DNA of 64,000 nt from Macrotrachela quadricornifera (lineage: Eukaryota; Rotifera; Eurotatoria; Philodinida; Philodinidae), in contig JAJEKB010020989.1 of the NCBI GenBank assembly GCA_022393335.1, positions 923,922 to 987,921 of the forward strand, given 5' to 3'. The translations under genes and the position numbers were made by a program. Below, piece after piece: positions 45,498-58,389 of this stretch. How positions within the stretch are numbered: the first letter of the stretch is position 1; each line of letters begins with the position of its first letter. The notes beneath the pieces are model-generated. The model was not told the origin of the DNA, ran no database searches, and was given only the letters and a program-made list of their open reading frames with translations.

Positions 45498-48400
45498 ATT
45501 CGGAATAGTTTGTATGAATATATTAATATTGGAGAATATGAAAAAAAAGATGTGTTATTGAGATGTGTCAACTAAAATGACTTAATGTCAATAAATATCA
45601 CTTAGAAGTTAAAACATTGTAAAAAGATTCTATTTGACAAAAGTGAATCAATAAATAAAGTCATGCTGAATAATATTGACAATCAACGACATCTTTTCAA
45701 AGTTTGTTTCGTATGAATTAATAATTTTTAGTATTAATGTCAACATAATAATAGCATAAATTTTCTTTGTCAATGAAATGTCTTTTTCCAGTCTTGACTA
45801 TAATTTCGAACTAGCACAGGAGTCTTTCGACATTGTTTGGAATCTTATAAGCTTCTAGCTTGACTAAGTGACTGAATAATATCAGTCTAATTGTTATGCT
45901 TATATTAGTGGTCTAACACTCAGCAATATTATACAATCAAAAGAGAAACTGTCATACTAGCTGATAAAATCTAAATAAGTATCCTCGTTTCATCGAATTC
46001 AGTTTGTCTGGTATATATATCAATTATGTAAGCTAATTTTTGTCTAACTTGAATATACTTCTATCTCGTCTTAACAAGCTTCATGTGTGATATGAACTTT
46101 CAATAACTGTCAAAGTGAACTTTATAAGAGATATCTTTATTTTCCTTTATTATAAATAATGTTTTTGTTAAAATATAATTATTGGATTTGTTTTATATAT
46201 CAATAGAGTAGAATGAAAATATCTACTTCTGAAAAATATTTCTATGAAAAGATTAAGTGCTTACTATCCTATCCATAGTGATTATGGGACAGCAGACTCA
46301 GCTTTGTTGAATCGTTTGGTATTTTAGATTTGTTTTGCTCATTCAAAACTGAATTAAAACGATCGTAGTAGACAAGGCACAAAAACTCCCATAACTTAGT
46401 AAAAAGATTTCTCTGAAACTGCTTTTATAGAAAGAACTTCTTGATACATTGATAACGTTACAAACCTTGTTATTTTGTTTTCAGACTAAGTTGTCATATT
46501 TGACCAATTTAAAACAGTAAAAAATTTTTCTATCGTCCAACCATCATCTCGTTCTTGTTTGTTGTTGGCTTTTACCAATTTTTGTAGGTTATTCTCATCA
46601 AATTTAGTGATACATTTGAAGTATTTTACATCAGTATAGAAAATTTTCTCTTCCATATCTTTATAAAAACTTCATTGTATTTAATTCTAATAGTCTTTTC
46701 GATAAAATTTATAATATAGTGACTACATAAATATTTGACTATTCTTTGTTCGATACTCAAGTATATTCTGAAACTTGCTATATTCCTCATTTTAGATTTG
46801 AATGCAGAACATTGTTTTTCTTTTTCATTTAAATCAAATGATCCTGGTCCTATATATAATATGCTTTCCTCAAAGAAAGGGTTATACGCTCGATAAATAT
46901 CTTAAAAGTTTGTTTGTCCAAGTCAATTAGAATTCAGTACGCATTAAACCAATATAAACTTAACACTAATTCGTAGAAAAAATTCCGTCAAGAAGTAATC
47001 GAATATGAGGAATTCAAATTTGAGATTAACTTTAATCAATTAATTATTATATTATTTCTAAAACTTGATCAATGAGTAATTGGAGCCAGGGAATGTGTAG
47101 CTGAGGTCGCTGTTATAATTATTGTTAATTAGTTTAATAATGAAATTAGACGACTCTGTGAGAATTTATAAGATTTTAATATCAGGAAATATTTGAGAAT
47201 GAGATAAAGTTCAATTAAGATCTGAAAATTTGGAAGCTGAAGAATCGGGTACGATGTTTCTATTGAGCAACAACATGCAAATCACAGTAACCACATATTT
47301 GATGAGCCCTATAATGCCTTAGATATCTTGTGTCTTTCTTGCAGAATAGCATCTTTTTATACTGATTGTGAAACGGGAATAGATTGATCTTGCTTGACAG
47401 ACATTATTGTTTTTTTCATCGATTTGTATTTGATTAATCCTTTGAGGACGGAATTTTTTTGAACCGAAGGGTATTTCTTCAATCATTTTAATCTATTTGG
47501 CTCAAAAAGGATTCTATACAAATAGAAGTCACGCTCCTCTCTGTCGCTTTAGGATGTCAACCTTAAAACTCGAATCCGATATTTTTCCGATCGAATTCCA
47601 TTTGTTTAGTTTTAATTATACAAATGATATAAAGAAATAAAGAGTACAAGTGTAAAAGAGAAATGATATGCTTTGCAAATTCAAGGACAACGTAAATTCG
47701 GTAATGAGAACGAGAATATTCTCGAAAACAAAAGATCAGAGGAGAAGAGAATAAGTATGACATCATTGTACCTCTCCAACAAGAACAAAAAAATTTAAAA
47801 AGAATTTATACGAGACAGAGAAAAAAAGAAAAGAAAAGTATGAGATGATAAATGCAGTTTTTTATCACCTTAATAACCTCACATATTAATAGTTTTATGT
47901 GAAATAAACATTGTTTTCTTTACTGAAAAATTGTTGGCCCAAAAATGGGCCATCCATCCTCAAAAGATTAGTAAACCCCTTCGGGGCGAGATTACTTTTG
48001 ACATAAATAAGATTTTTTCGGAGATTTTGCATCATAATTTCCTTTATATTAGTTTGAATAAGAGGAAAAAGGCGAATACATAGAAGGAAAACTCTTTATA
48101 GACTCGATACGTTTTGATTTATGCGAACAAGTGTTATAAACTAGAATATTATAGATATTATAAGCCATTCCTCAGTCGATGTTTCTAAGACGTTTTCATC
48201 TTTCGTGTTATTGTATACTGATATTATAACTTCACTTTTTTGATGTCACCAGGTATATTCTAAAATTTTCACTTTTACTTCTGTCAAAGCGTATATACAC
48301 CCATCTTTATAGTAATTTTCAATGTCTCTTATTTCTTATTGTTGTTTTTGCTATACAATGACACTCACATGAATTTTGAATTACAAAATAGGATCACAAT

Positions 48401-49684
48401 TCTCACAAGTATACAGATGAAATGGAAAGCATTGAGAACAATGCTGATTCATGATCATCCATTTGTAACAGTCTATAGAAATATCATACGAGACACTTAA
48501 AAATGAATTACAAGATGCTACGAGGTCATCATGTATACTCACGGATTCCGTTCCGAAAAGCTAATAAAATTTATAGATCCAAAACATTTTCATTTTCGAT
48601 ATTCTGCTACAATGACAGCACAACCCCCTCTCATTTAGAAATTTATAGAGTTTATAGTTTATAAAAATGTTATCTTTTACTTTTTTTCTAAAATTACATG
48701 GAGTAGCTGGCCAAGTCCATTTATAATATAAATATAGTTCAAAAACACTCGCAACATCTATTTCTACCAAAGAATAAAACTTCTCTCGCTACTTCTTATT
48801 TATTATACATGCGACAAATGCTGATGATTCTAGTATAAGTTAAACCAAAAGATAAGATGTTTTTTTTTCATTTATCATTTACTAGTGAAGGTACTTGATG
48901 TTGGTCACAAAAATGACATATTTTATGCTTAAGATATTAGAAAACAATGATCTTATGATTCTCTATGAGCTATCAACTTCGTATAGCGTAAAGTGTGGTA
49001 AGATTTTATTCCCTGATCATCTATTTTATGTTTTAGCATTTTGGTATTACCACTGTGAAAAACCCTTTGGGTGAGCATTCTGAATCGAGACAAGCGTAAA
49101 ACCATTCTTTTCCGATCCCGATTCTGGTCAAAGAAAGATTTAAAACCCGCTTATATCTCTATCTTTCTCGTAATTTTATTGTGAATCTATCTTCGTTCTA
49201 ATCCTACTTCACTTTCATCTCAGTCTTAATCCTGTTTCGCTTCTATCGTAGTTCTGTCTCGATCCCGATACTGTCCTAGTTCTACTTCTGCTTCAATCAA
49301 AAAATTAACTTGTTCTCATTTTAGATCCTGCATGCACTTTGACTATCTCTACATAATGTAATCTTTCCACTGTTTAAAAAAAACTTATGACATATGATCT
49401 ATAACAATTTGACATTCGACAGAAACCTTAGAATAATGTATAAATAATTATTCCTAACAAAAAATGTTGGTTGGTATTCTGGTGAAAAAGCTGGTCATCA
49501 TCCCAGTTCCGTTCAAATTCTTGCAGGAAACTTGGGTTCCGAGACTTTATACATTATTTATCTCTATTGCAATCATTTTTACATTGATTTAGAGGAAAAA
49601 AGTGTCTTTGTAAACCGTTGTTCTTGTTTCCAACCATTCTTGTTGAAAAATTGACTAAAAGAATATTACTGATTATTGAACTAT
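45498..49684. other. Gene-poor AT-rich interval
   Basis: No coding exon or RNA gene was recognised on either strand. Short hairpins occur near 47939 (GGCCCAAAAATGGGCC) and 47977 (CCCCTTCGGGG). A degenerate pyrimidine-rich minisatellite is at 49190-49310. Confidence 0.45.
49190..49310. repeat. Degenerate minisatellite, period about 28 bp
   Basis: Four loose copies of a CT-rich unit of the form GTTCTAATCCTACTTC-CTT, in succession. Confidence 0.4.
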
Positions 49685-49692
49685 GTTAGAAT

Positions 49693-51003
49693 CAGTGGCG
49701 GGGGAGCATGGAGGCTCGTGAGGCTTGAGCCTCACTTGGCTTTCAGCCCTTGAAGCTCAGCCTCACTTATTTTCGGATTGAATATTATCTTTTATTACTA
49801 GAATTTGTTATGTTCAGCATCTAACATAACTAGATACATGTTCCGATATATCTATCTGATAATGTGATTCACCTATTTTTTATATATTTTTCTTTTCTAT
49901 ATTCTTCTATTGGATAGATGTCACATACAACCAATATATATCATGTATTTTTTTTCTTTTTTTTTACTTGGATATTTCCCTTCTCTGTATGTTGTTTAAG
50001 TATTTTTCCTCTTTTCTTACATGTTTTCTTGTCCGTATGTTTAGTTTTTCTCTATTTCGTCTATATATGTTTTATTCCCAGAACGTTTGGTTTTTTCCAA
50101 GCACGTATGTACACACACACATATATATGGGCATCACCAGTCGTGTTGGTACCCCAAGATATAAGATAGAAAATAATATTATTTCAGAGACATGTATATA
50201 ATGAATTTTATACTAAATGAAAGCCAGTCAAAAATGGAATTTAATGGTGCTAAGTAGTAAGGGTTTTATAAACTTTGTAATGTCGAACTAAAAAAATTTT
50301 GAAAAATTCTATACATTAAAAAATGTTAAAAATCTCACATTTTCTATCTGAAAAGAAAACATTCAATTTTTTCATAAAATTAACTTCTTTTCATTATTTC
50401 TATTATCTTACATGTTTAAAAATATATTCAATGGATACAACATGGAAAGCCGAATTAAGTAAGTGTATTTTATAACATGTATGGTAGTAGAAATAATAAA
50501 AAAAGCTAATTAGATGGGAAAATCAAGTTTTTTTTTATATAGAAAACATAAGTTTTTTACATTTTTTAATGTATAGAATTTTTCAAAATTTTTTTAATCC
50601 AACATTATAAAGTTTACAAAGTCTTTACTATTTAGTACCAATAAACCCTATTTTTGACGGGCTTTCATTTGGTATAAAATTCATTATATTCACGTTCCTG
50701 AAATAATATTATTTCCTATCCTATATCTTGGGGGACCAACACGGCTGGTCATGCCCATATATAAAGAAAAGACAGATTTTATTGATCTGAAAAGTGTCTG
50801 TTCAACCTTTGCATCGGAGAACAAACAGAGAAAGTAATTTTTTGGTACCTTCTGATTCGTTTCGTTTTCACAATGACCATTGTAGTTTTTACTGAGGTCT
50901 AATAAAAAAAGAATTATATTTTGCTTTATCTTTTAATACAAGTCCATCGTAGAAAAAACATACCATGAGCCTCACTTAGGTTAATGACGCTCCGCCACCA
51001 CTG
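49693..51003. mobile_element. Non-autonomous hAT-type element 1 (1311 bp)
   Basis: Ends CAGTGGCGGGGGAGC (left) and GCTCCGCCACCACTG (right) are inverted repeats of the CAGTGGCGG class known in hAT elements. They are flanked by identical 8-bp duplications, GTTAGAAT at 49685-49692 and 51004-51011. Subterminal words GAGCCTCACTT occur near both ends. No transposase is recognisable. A separate foldback element (50129-50756) is nested inside. Confidence 0.88.
50129..50756. mobile_element. Foldback element with about 225-bp inverted repeats, nested in hAT element 1
   Basis: The left arm (50129-50355) begins GGGCATCACCAGTCGTGTTG. The right arm (about 50530-50756) is its reverse complement with scattered changes (GGGCATGACCAGCCGTGTTG). 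Further pairs are AATAATATTATTTC and AAATTCTATACATTAAAAAATG. It is bordered by AT-rich TATATA on both sides, so the duplication cannot be fixed. No ORF. Confidence 0.8.
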
Positions 51004-51011
51004 GTTAGAAT

Positions 51012-51525
51012 TCGATGGATCAACAAATAGACCAATCAAGTTTGAGTGTACTTGCATCATGGACCTCTTGTGTGCAATCGTGATAATCTCAGTTTTTATC
51101 TTCGTCTGTTCTATGCTTATTGATAAAACAATTGCATAGTCATACTTTTCCAATGGAAGATTTTGCACTATTTAAGAAATTTCTTATTAAACTTTTTTTT
51201 TTTGCTGGTACCTGAGAGGATCCGAGACCAATTTTTTCCACAGAAAAGGGTCGTCGAAAAACTTTGAAATACATATAAGTCCGCTTAGTTTTGAATGCTG
51301 ATTCCGGATATGTTATTGGTTTCGACTAGAAACATCTTTTTCTGTTTCAACTCTGTCAAATACTAGTCAAAAACTAGACAAAATGGTGTCTAAATAAAAA
51401 TCGCATCATCCTATCTAACAAAGGCCACCTCTAAGTAAATCAAAAAGCATCTAGTTTTGTTGTTCTTAATTCAAGCTTTCGATATCAATCAAAACTCTCA
51501 TGTTGTTTTTTTCCTTTCTGGAAAT
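51012..51525. other. Spacer between hAT elements 1 and 2
   Basis: Unique AT-rich sequence; nothing recognised apart from the two 8-bp target duplications at its ends. Confidence 0.5.
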
Positions 51526-51533
51526 ATTGAGAC

Positions 51534-52557
51534 TAGGGATGGGCGATTCCGCATCGGAATCGGTACCGGGATCGGGAATCGGCGAGTCCGATACCGATCC
51601 CGATGCTTAGAAAATTTAAACTCCCCGATCCCGATACGATACTTGAAAAGTCAGATCTTATCCCGATCCGATTCCGATCTCAATTTAGAAAAAAATTGGT
51701 ATCGTTGCCGGTTTTTGATTATATTGTTTTAAAAATAAAACCTTAAATTAAGTGTTCGAATATTAATTTGAATAACATTTGGTAAAAGTAACAATGATAG
51801 TGCTTATGAAAAACTACATTTCGAGAAAAAAAACAAGATTTGTTAATTAATTTACAACAATTTTTTTAGTCAAAATTTACGTAAATTAGAAAAAAAACTC
51901 GTCTTCATCATTTTGATGATCATCATCTTCCTCTTCGTCTTGAAAATGATCATTTTTATCTTCATTGAAAAGTTCTTTGATTGAGTTGCGTAATAGGCTA
52001 TTACATCAAATATATTTACCTCATTCCGTTCTCCCTCGATACAGAATAAATTATTTTTTCTCCTTCTATCTTATTATTATACATATGATTTTCTCCGGTC
52101 TTTATTAGAAAATACAATGATCGCAAAGTTATTATAGTAAAACGGATTTAAACGATTTCAAATCATCGCTAAAATAATTTTAGAAAAGTCGAAAAACCAA
52201 AGATCTATTAATGAGAATAACAACGATCATATGCTTATTATGTAACCAAAAAGAACGGGTAGAACGCATATTATTTAAACCATACCAATTAAATATGGAT
52301 GATTTTGATGCCGATTCTTAAAACTGATTTTCACGATTCAGATACGATTCTTAAAACTGATTTTCACGATTCCGATACGATTCTTAAAACTGATTTTCAC
52401 GATTCCGATACGATTCTAAAAAACTTGTTGCCGGTTCCGATCCGGTTCCAAACATAAAAAAAATTAAATTGGCCGATTCCGATACGATACTAAAAATGAA
52501 TAAAGTGTCTAACGATCCGGATCCGATTCCAAAAAAAACTGATTTTGCCCATCCCTA
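51534..52557. mobile_element. Non-autonomous hAT-type element 2 (1024 bp)
   Basis: Ends TAGGGATGGGCGATT and TTTTGCCCATCCCTA form the terminal repeat TAGGGATGGGC, a classic hAT end. Perfect 8-bp duplication ATTGAGAC lies at 51526-51533 and 52558-52565. Subterminal arrays of CGATTCCGATACGATTC occupy about 200 bp at each end. On the minus strand an Asp/Glu-rich frame (about 51897-52000, NSIKELFNEDKNDHF then EEEDDD, stop) may be the last codons of a lost transposase. Confidence 0.92.
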
Positions 52558-52565
52558 ATTGAGAC

Positions 52566-54612
52566 AACAGTGAAAAGAAGTGAACAAGAATCAGGATGTA
52601 ATTACCTTATTATGGAACAAGTTTGACATGATGGCTTAGGAACACTTCAGACCTTTCTAACTGAAATTCTTATCATAGACAAACTAGAGGATGGGTAGTC
52701 TATGGATGTAGTTTCTGATTTGAAATATCTTGATACAAAAAATTCACACGATGCAGCATTTCACGTATGAATTGCCCATCTATGGTACAAAAGTGAATAT
52801 CAGTATTTTGAGTGAAAACAGGTCTAAAGCTTTCAGAAACAGCTTCATTTCGTTACCAAATCACTCCTCATAAAATTCTGTACTGGAAGAATCATGAATC
52901 AAGAAAAATTAATGATGCCCCAAAAATTGCTCTTATGTGCCCCATTCACTCTAAAAACATGGTGAAATTGCAGCTTATCATGAGCTAGGTGAAATTTCAC
53001 CCAAAAGCCAGTCACCCTCACCCCACACCCACACCCTCTCTAATGTAGCTGCGCCTCCGCTCATTTGACTGATTGGAGTGGATCGGTCTGAAGTAATTTA
53101 ATGAGATTATATGTGATTCATTTAGTTGATTCTACTTGACGAGGTTGGCGGAAATTGATCACATATTAAAATAAAATGTGTCGAACTGATGTGTCATGAT
53201 TTATTGTGTTGCAGAACCAGTGAAGAAAATATGTCGTGTTTAGAACGTGTCGTATATATATATTTGTTTCGTTCTATCTGCTGACTGTTCATTCACCATC
53301 TTGTTTTGGACATATAGGTATATATAAACAACGTGATTGGACATATAAAACTTGGATATTTTTGTCTTAATTATTTTTTACAAGTTTTTCTCGATTATTC
53401 AATTATCGAAAATATACCGATTACAGCCGATGATCGACAGATTCTAAGATCTAATCTCCTTCATTTTTCAAAGTAGCAATTACTAAATCGAAAAGTAATG
53501 AATAATTTTCTCCAAGAGAAAATTAAAAATGCGCTGCATGGTAGATTCAAATCATGTTTTCAGAGTATGCTGCATGTATCGTAACGAGCACCTCGTGTCG
53601 TCCTTGAATATATCGCACTTTGCAATATATGCAAAACATTTCATCTTAATGTGTTACGTTAATGAAAAAAAATACAAGGTAGCAATATTTCATATTATAA
53701 CATGTAAATATCATATTTTTAATGTTGGCTACTGTGTTGATAACGAATTCATATTAGATATGGTAACGAAAAGAAATAAAATCACTGAACCATAACTGTG
53801 TAAAGTAAAGTGAAAGCATATTTTTCGCTTTTTCTTCCATTGCATATCGCGATGTATAAATAAATAGGCTGCTTTGCACGAAACGACAATGTAAAGTATT
53901 AGACATCTTTTTGCGCCTGTATAATATAGTTAAAATCAGTTTCGACTTTTCAAGGTTGCTTAAGCCTTTGAAAAAATCTTTCGATTAATCCATTCTTCAA
54001 CGTAAGATATAATAGTTTAGTATTTCATTATTTTACGAATCAATAAACTAGAACACTAATTTGAAGCTCGCTTGCCTTGCTTCTAAAGTTAATCGACATT
54101 AGATTGGCGTCTGATAGTCAGATTTGATGAGCTCTATTCATAGTAAAAGTTTGACGTAGAACGATCAACATCTACAAAGACTTCGATTTGGTACCCCAAT
54201 TTACGCGCATACGTATAATTAGATAGATTATCTAGTGAATAAACAGATAGCAAGTTGTATAGTTAGTTATACTTGTTGCAACAAATCTCAGCCCAAAGAA
54301 AAATAAAAAAATAACTTGCAGTAATTGAAATAAACAACGTATCGTTTATCCATACGTTTTTTTCAAAAAATGAGCTAAAGACTGGATAATATACTGCACA
54401 CAGTGGAGAACTTTAGCATAAGCAGGTGTACATATAGTTTTTTTTCCTTAGAAATAGACATATACTTCTCAAAGAAAGCACCGCTAAAATAATATAATAC
54501 TCTCTCCAAAAACAAATTTGGCCGGGAACTTCAGGTCTGAAGCCCAGTCGTATTTAAAAAGCATTTTTTTCAAAACATGTTGCAACTCATATTAGTCAGC
54601 ATATTTTAAGGC
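52566..54612. other. Non-coding interval
   Basis: No gene recognised. GTAGCTGCGCCTCCGCT at 53045-53061 looks like an isolated transposon end. A small palindrome GGTGAAATT...AATTTCACC is near 52962-53002. Confidence 0.4.
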
Positions 54613-54620
54613 GTTGGTTA

Positions 54621-56140
54621 TAGGGATGTAATGGTGAAGATCATTCACCGTTCTACCAGTTATCAGTATGGACCGGTAACTGTTTCTCCGGTTATCAGTA
54701 TACACATTTCCCAGCTTTAGCGATAAACATCGAGATCCATCATTACCTACCAGTACTCATTGGCACACACCAGTACTCACAGTTATCCACTGTTATTCAC
54801 CGATACTAGGTGTGGACCAATGCCAGTTCAGGACTACAGAGTGGGGGCCAGTCCGACTGGATATTTATGTAACTAATCTACGATTTATTGAACCATCAGT
54901 AGTTTAGGAGACTCAAAGATCCTGGGGACTATCATATGGAGATATCTGAGATCGTCAAGTACTATATATTGAGGTACTCTTGAGTCTTCAGCTACTATAT
55001 ATTGGGAGTACCCTTGGGTCATAAAGAGCTGTTGTATGGTGATCCCGTTAGGTTCTCATGTCCTACTATAGGAAGATACCCGTAGTTCTGAACAGCTTTT
55101 GTATGGAAGTATACTTAGATCGTGATCTCCTATTATAGAAGGGTACTCATAGGTCACCGGAAAAATGTAAAAATCCTAATACTTGCAATACGAATAGCAT
55201 CTTGTAGTAACTGTGTTGACAAATTGCAAAGAAACATGGAATCCAAAACTTTCGAAAATCTAATTTCAGATTACAATTCCTTTATTTCGAAAACCATTGT
55301 TCAAACTTTCTGTAGCACTAATGTAGACAAAAAGAACCGGTCCTCGACGCAAAAATCAAGCACTTAAAATTTGGAACTACTAATTTTTTGTTCTTAATTT
55401 TTTTCTTACTCAAAGATCTTTTTTTTTAGAATAAGTGTTTTTTTTACACAGTTTGCGGCGTCAAGGAATTCAAACCTAGAATTAGTTTTGCGAAGTTTTT
55501 GATTTTCATGCTTCTTTGCAAACTATAACCACAGCTAATACCGAATGGCATTGTGCTGAAAGTATTAGGATCGTTACATCTTTCTGGTGACCTATGGGTA
55601 CCCTTATATAATAGGAGATGGGACCTAAAGGTACATAGAGATAATAGCTGTTGAGGACTCACGAATACTTTCATATAGTAAGATCTGAAGACGTAATAAC
55701 ATTTCCATAAAATAGCACTTAAGGATTCAAAGGTATTCCCAATATATAGTACTTGGGAACTCAAGGGTATCGCCAATAGATGGTACTTGAGGACATAAGG
55801 GTACCCGCTATATATAATGCTGCAAGACCCAAAAGTACCTTGATACAATGGATTTGAGGTCCTAAGGATGCCTGTATATAACAGTTCTTGAGGACCTAAG
55901 CGTATCTCTATATAATGGCGTTTCAGTACGTATGGGTACTCGCATAATTTAGCCCTTAAATATGTGTAAGTGACTCGAAACTACCGATGCTTTTATAAAA
56001 GATAGATTAGTTAATTGTATACTCAACCTCTAAAATTGACGCAGTGTCATGGAAGTTCTGGGAGTACATAATTCGGTGTTTCACTCTTGCGAACATCGCT
56101 CTATACCGATAGACCGGTTATCGTCACCGTTGCATCCGTA
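54621..56140. mobile_element. Non-autonomous hAT-type element 3 (1520 bp) with subterminal minisatellites
   Basis: The left end TAGGGATGTAATGGTGA and the reverse complement of the right end, TACGGATGCAACGGTGA, are terminal repeats. Flanks GTTGGTTA (54613-54620) and GTTGGTTC (56141-56148) are an 8-bp duplication with one change. Inside, two arrays of degenerate units of about 45 bp (GGGTACCCTTGGGTC-type with CTATTATATA) lie at about 54890-55170 and 55560-55970 in opposite orientation. CTCCTATTATA-AAGGGTAC marks the pairing inner edge. CCGGTTATC boxes lie near both ends. No transposase. Confidence 0.82.
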
Positions 56141-56254
56141 GTTGGTTCCAAGTATAACGTTAGTTTTTCTTCAAAACGGAACATAGACATATAAGACTGA
56201 ATTTTCGCCCAGAAATCTTGGACTTTTGAACATCCTGTAAATGTAAAATGGCTG

Positions 56255-56390
56255 ACGAATGGTTTCATGAGTTTTCGCTACTACCATAAGTACGATATGT
56301 ACCTAGCAGTATTTGGTAAAAAATCGAGCTCGATCGGATTTGATTCCTTTGTAGCGTTTAGAATATACCAAACGGTCTGGTTTCGAACTC
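56255..56390 (+). repeat. Diverged direct repeat, left copy
   Basis: TTCATGAGTT, CTA-TACCATAA, GATA-ATATGTA and GTAAAAA, then TCGAT-GGAT, follow the same order at 58868-58995 (right copy). The two copies flank the palindromic GTGACGGAATCAC region in the same orientation. Confidence 0.5.
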
Positions 56391-56450
56391 TCTCTATCGG
56401 TAAAAAAAATACCAAAAATTTTTTAAAAAGTGATTACAGCCTGTCCAAGC

Positions 56451-58349
56451 GTGACGGAATCACGTTTTTTCACCTTGCTGCCCCCAATATCCCGATTAAA
56501 TGAAGTCGGATAAGGTTGCAATGTTTACAGGCTATGTAAGTTGGGTTCCCCTATACATGCTGTAAGTTCCATAATATTTCAAGTTTCTGTACTTGTTTTA
56601 TGATTGAAACATGGGTACGTGACGGAATCACCAAAGCTGGAACTGCGCTTTGAGTGTTGCTCAAAGAATCAAAAAATTTAGCTCAACTATAACTGCAATG
56701 AGAGCATTTTTGTTATGAAAGTTATAGCTCTGACGACGAGCCATACATACGAAAATAGAAAATTCGAACAATACGCAACACTAAATTTGTAGGCAGAAAA
56801 AAAGCGCTGTGACGGAATCACCATTTTCGTGACGGAATCACATTTGGGAAATGACTATATTTTTTAACTTTTATTTTCTTGGGAAATTTGAAGATGGTCC
56901 TACTGAATAAACAACTAGATATAGTATGTGGAAAAGCAATTTAGAAAAACATTTTAAGTCATTGTTCTGATAAGTAAAAAGTTCTTTGTCGAAAGTGTGA
57001 AATATATACTAGACACTGTGACTGGAAAGATATTGCATGTAAATTGATATTAGTTCCAACAGAACTTTGAACAGTTGATCTCACCGATTTGGCTGATCTT
57101 TTAATAGTAGGTAGACTCAGCAAAGTCAGGAAGAAACTAAAAACCTCAGCTTATAAAGAGAAGTTCTCGAGATATAGGCGTTATAAGTATAGCTACGCAG
57201 TCATATCTACAGCATTTTTCACAGCAATATTTTTCAGTAAATTTTTATTTTTTTAAAGAACAATATGAGATAAAACAGAGAACTGTTTACCATAGATACT
57301 ATAAACTATTCGCTATCTTTTCACAGTATTGAAAGTGCTTTATTGTCTGATAATTTTTAGTTCATACGATATACAATTTTCGAAAACTATGGTCACGTTT
57401 AATAAGGAAAGTTGACTGAATCAACATGATGGATTAGTTTCGGAGCAGCCTCATTTGAAAGACTCATTACAATGTATCGAATAGAAACGAGCGAAAGTTT
57501 TGGATTTAGATTTTGCTTTGCATGAGCTTTCATCTGAATCACATGAATCAGACATCTATGCAAAAATCGTCAATTTCTATAGTTGGAGTCGTATGACTAG
57601 TTTGGTTTTTTGATGTTGTTCGAAAAGTATTTTGAATCAAATTTCAATCTCACAAATATTTGGAGATAGCATGCGATACATCCTGATATGTTCTTTTAGA
57701 TATTACTGCTCACAAGCTAATTCACCACACTGATTCAATCAACTTGCCTTATTAACATGACCATGCCTTCTAGAAATAGTATATCGCATCGACTAAAAAC
57801 TATCAGACAGTAAAATACTTTCAATATCATTATACCTATACTTGCTACGTCTATATCCCTGGAACGACTCCTCTGTATGAGCTAAAACTTTTAGTTTCTT
57901 CCTAACTTTGCTAGATCTACAGACTATAAAAAGATCAGTCAAATCCGTGAGAGCAGTTGTGCAAGGTTCTACTGGAATCGTTCGTGCCTTACATACAATG
58001 TCTCCTGAATGGTTTCTTCAAACTATGTGAGAAAAATAATTAAAAACCATCATATAACAACTCCAAAACTAGCTGATTGGGCTTTGCAATCACTTGTAAA
58101 CGTACTAATATCCCCTTAGGATCATAATTTCAGAGTAACATAATAATTCCGAGTTCTGTGTAAAAAATCTAATCATTCGATAGTGATTCCGTCACGTTCC
58201 TCATGATGACCTAGAACGTTTAGAAAAATATTCAATCCGCTTTCTAAATAGAGCGCAAAAAACTGTATTTAGACCACTGCTTTTTGGAATAAAAAAAGAA
58301 GCACTACAGACGAAAAATGAATTATAAGTAATTTTCGTGACGGAATCAC
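56451..58349. repeat. Palindromic region with six GTGACGGAATCAC motifs
   Basis: The 13-mer occurs at 56451, 56619, 56809, 56829 and 58337 on the plus strand and at 58183 on the minus strand. Between them lies a long imperfect inverted repeat: about 57050-57430 pairs with about 57725-57985 (and more weakly further in), for example AGTCAGGAAGAAACTAAAA with TTTTAGTTTCTTCCTAACT, TTATTGTCTGATA with TATCAGACAGTAA, and AATAAGGAAAGTTGA with TCAACTTGCCTTATT. No coding frame. It is probably a foldback transposon or a hairpin RNA locus. Confidence 0.65.
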
Positions 58350-58389
58350 CTTCATCAATGTATGAAGTTTACAAACATAAATAAATTTC

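Noticed and set aside
49918..50201. Two overlapping ORFs rich in Phe/Ser
   Set aside because: Translation of T-rich DNA running into the foldback element inside hAT element 1.
53045..53061. GTAGCTGCGCCTCCGCT as the right end of another hAT element
   Set aside because: No matching left end or 8-bp duplication was found upstream.
55444..55848. Minus-strand ORF of 134 codons
   Set aside because: Lies over the minisatellite arm of hAT element 3 and reflects its repeated unit.
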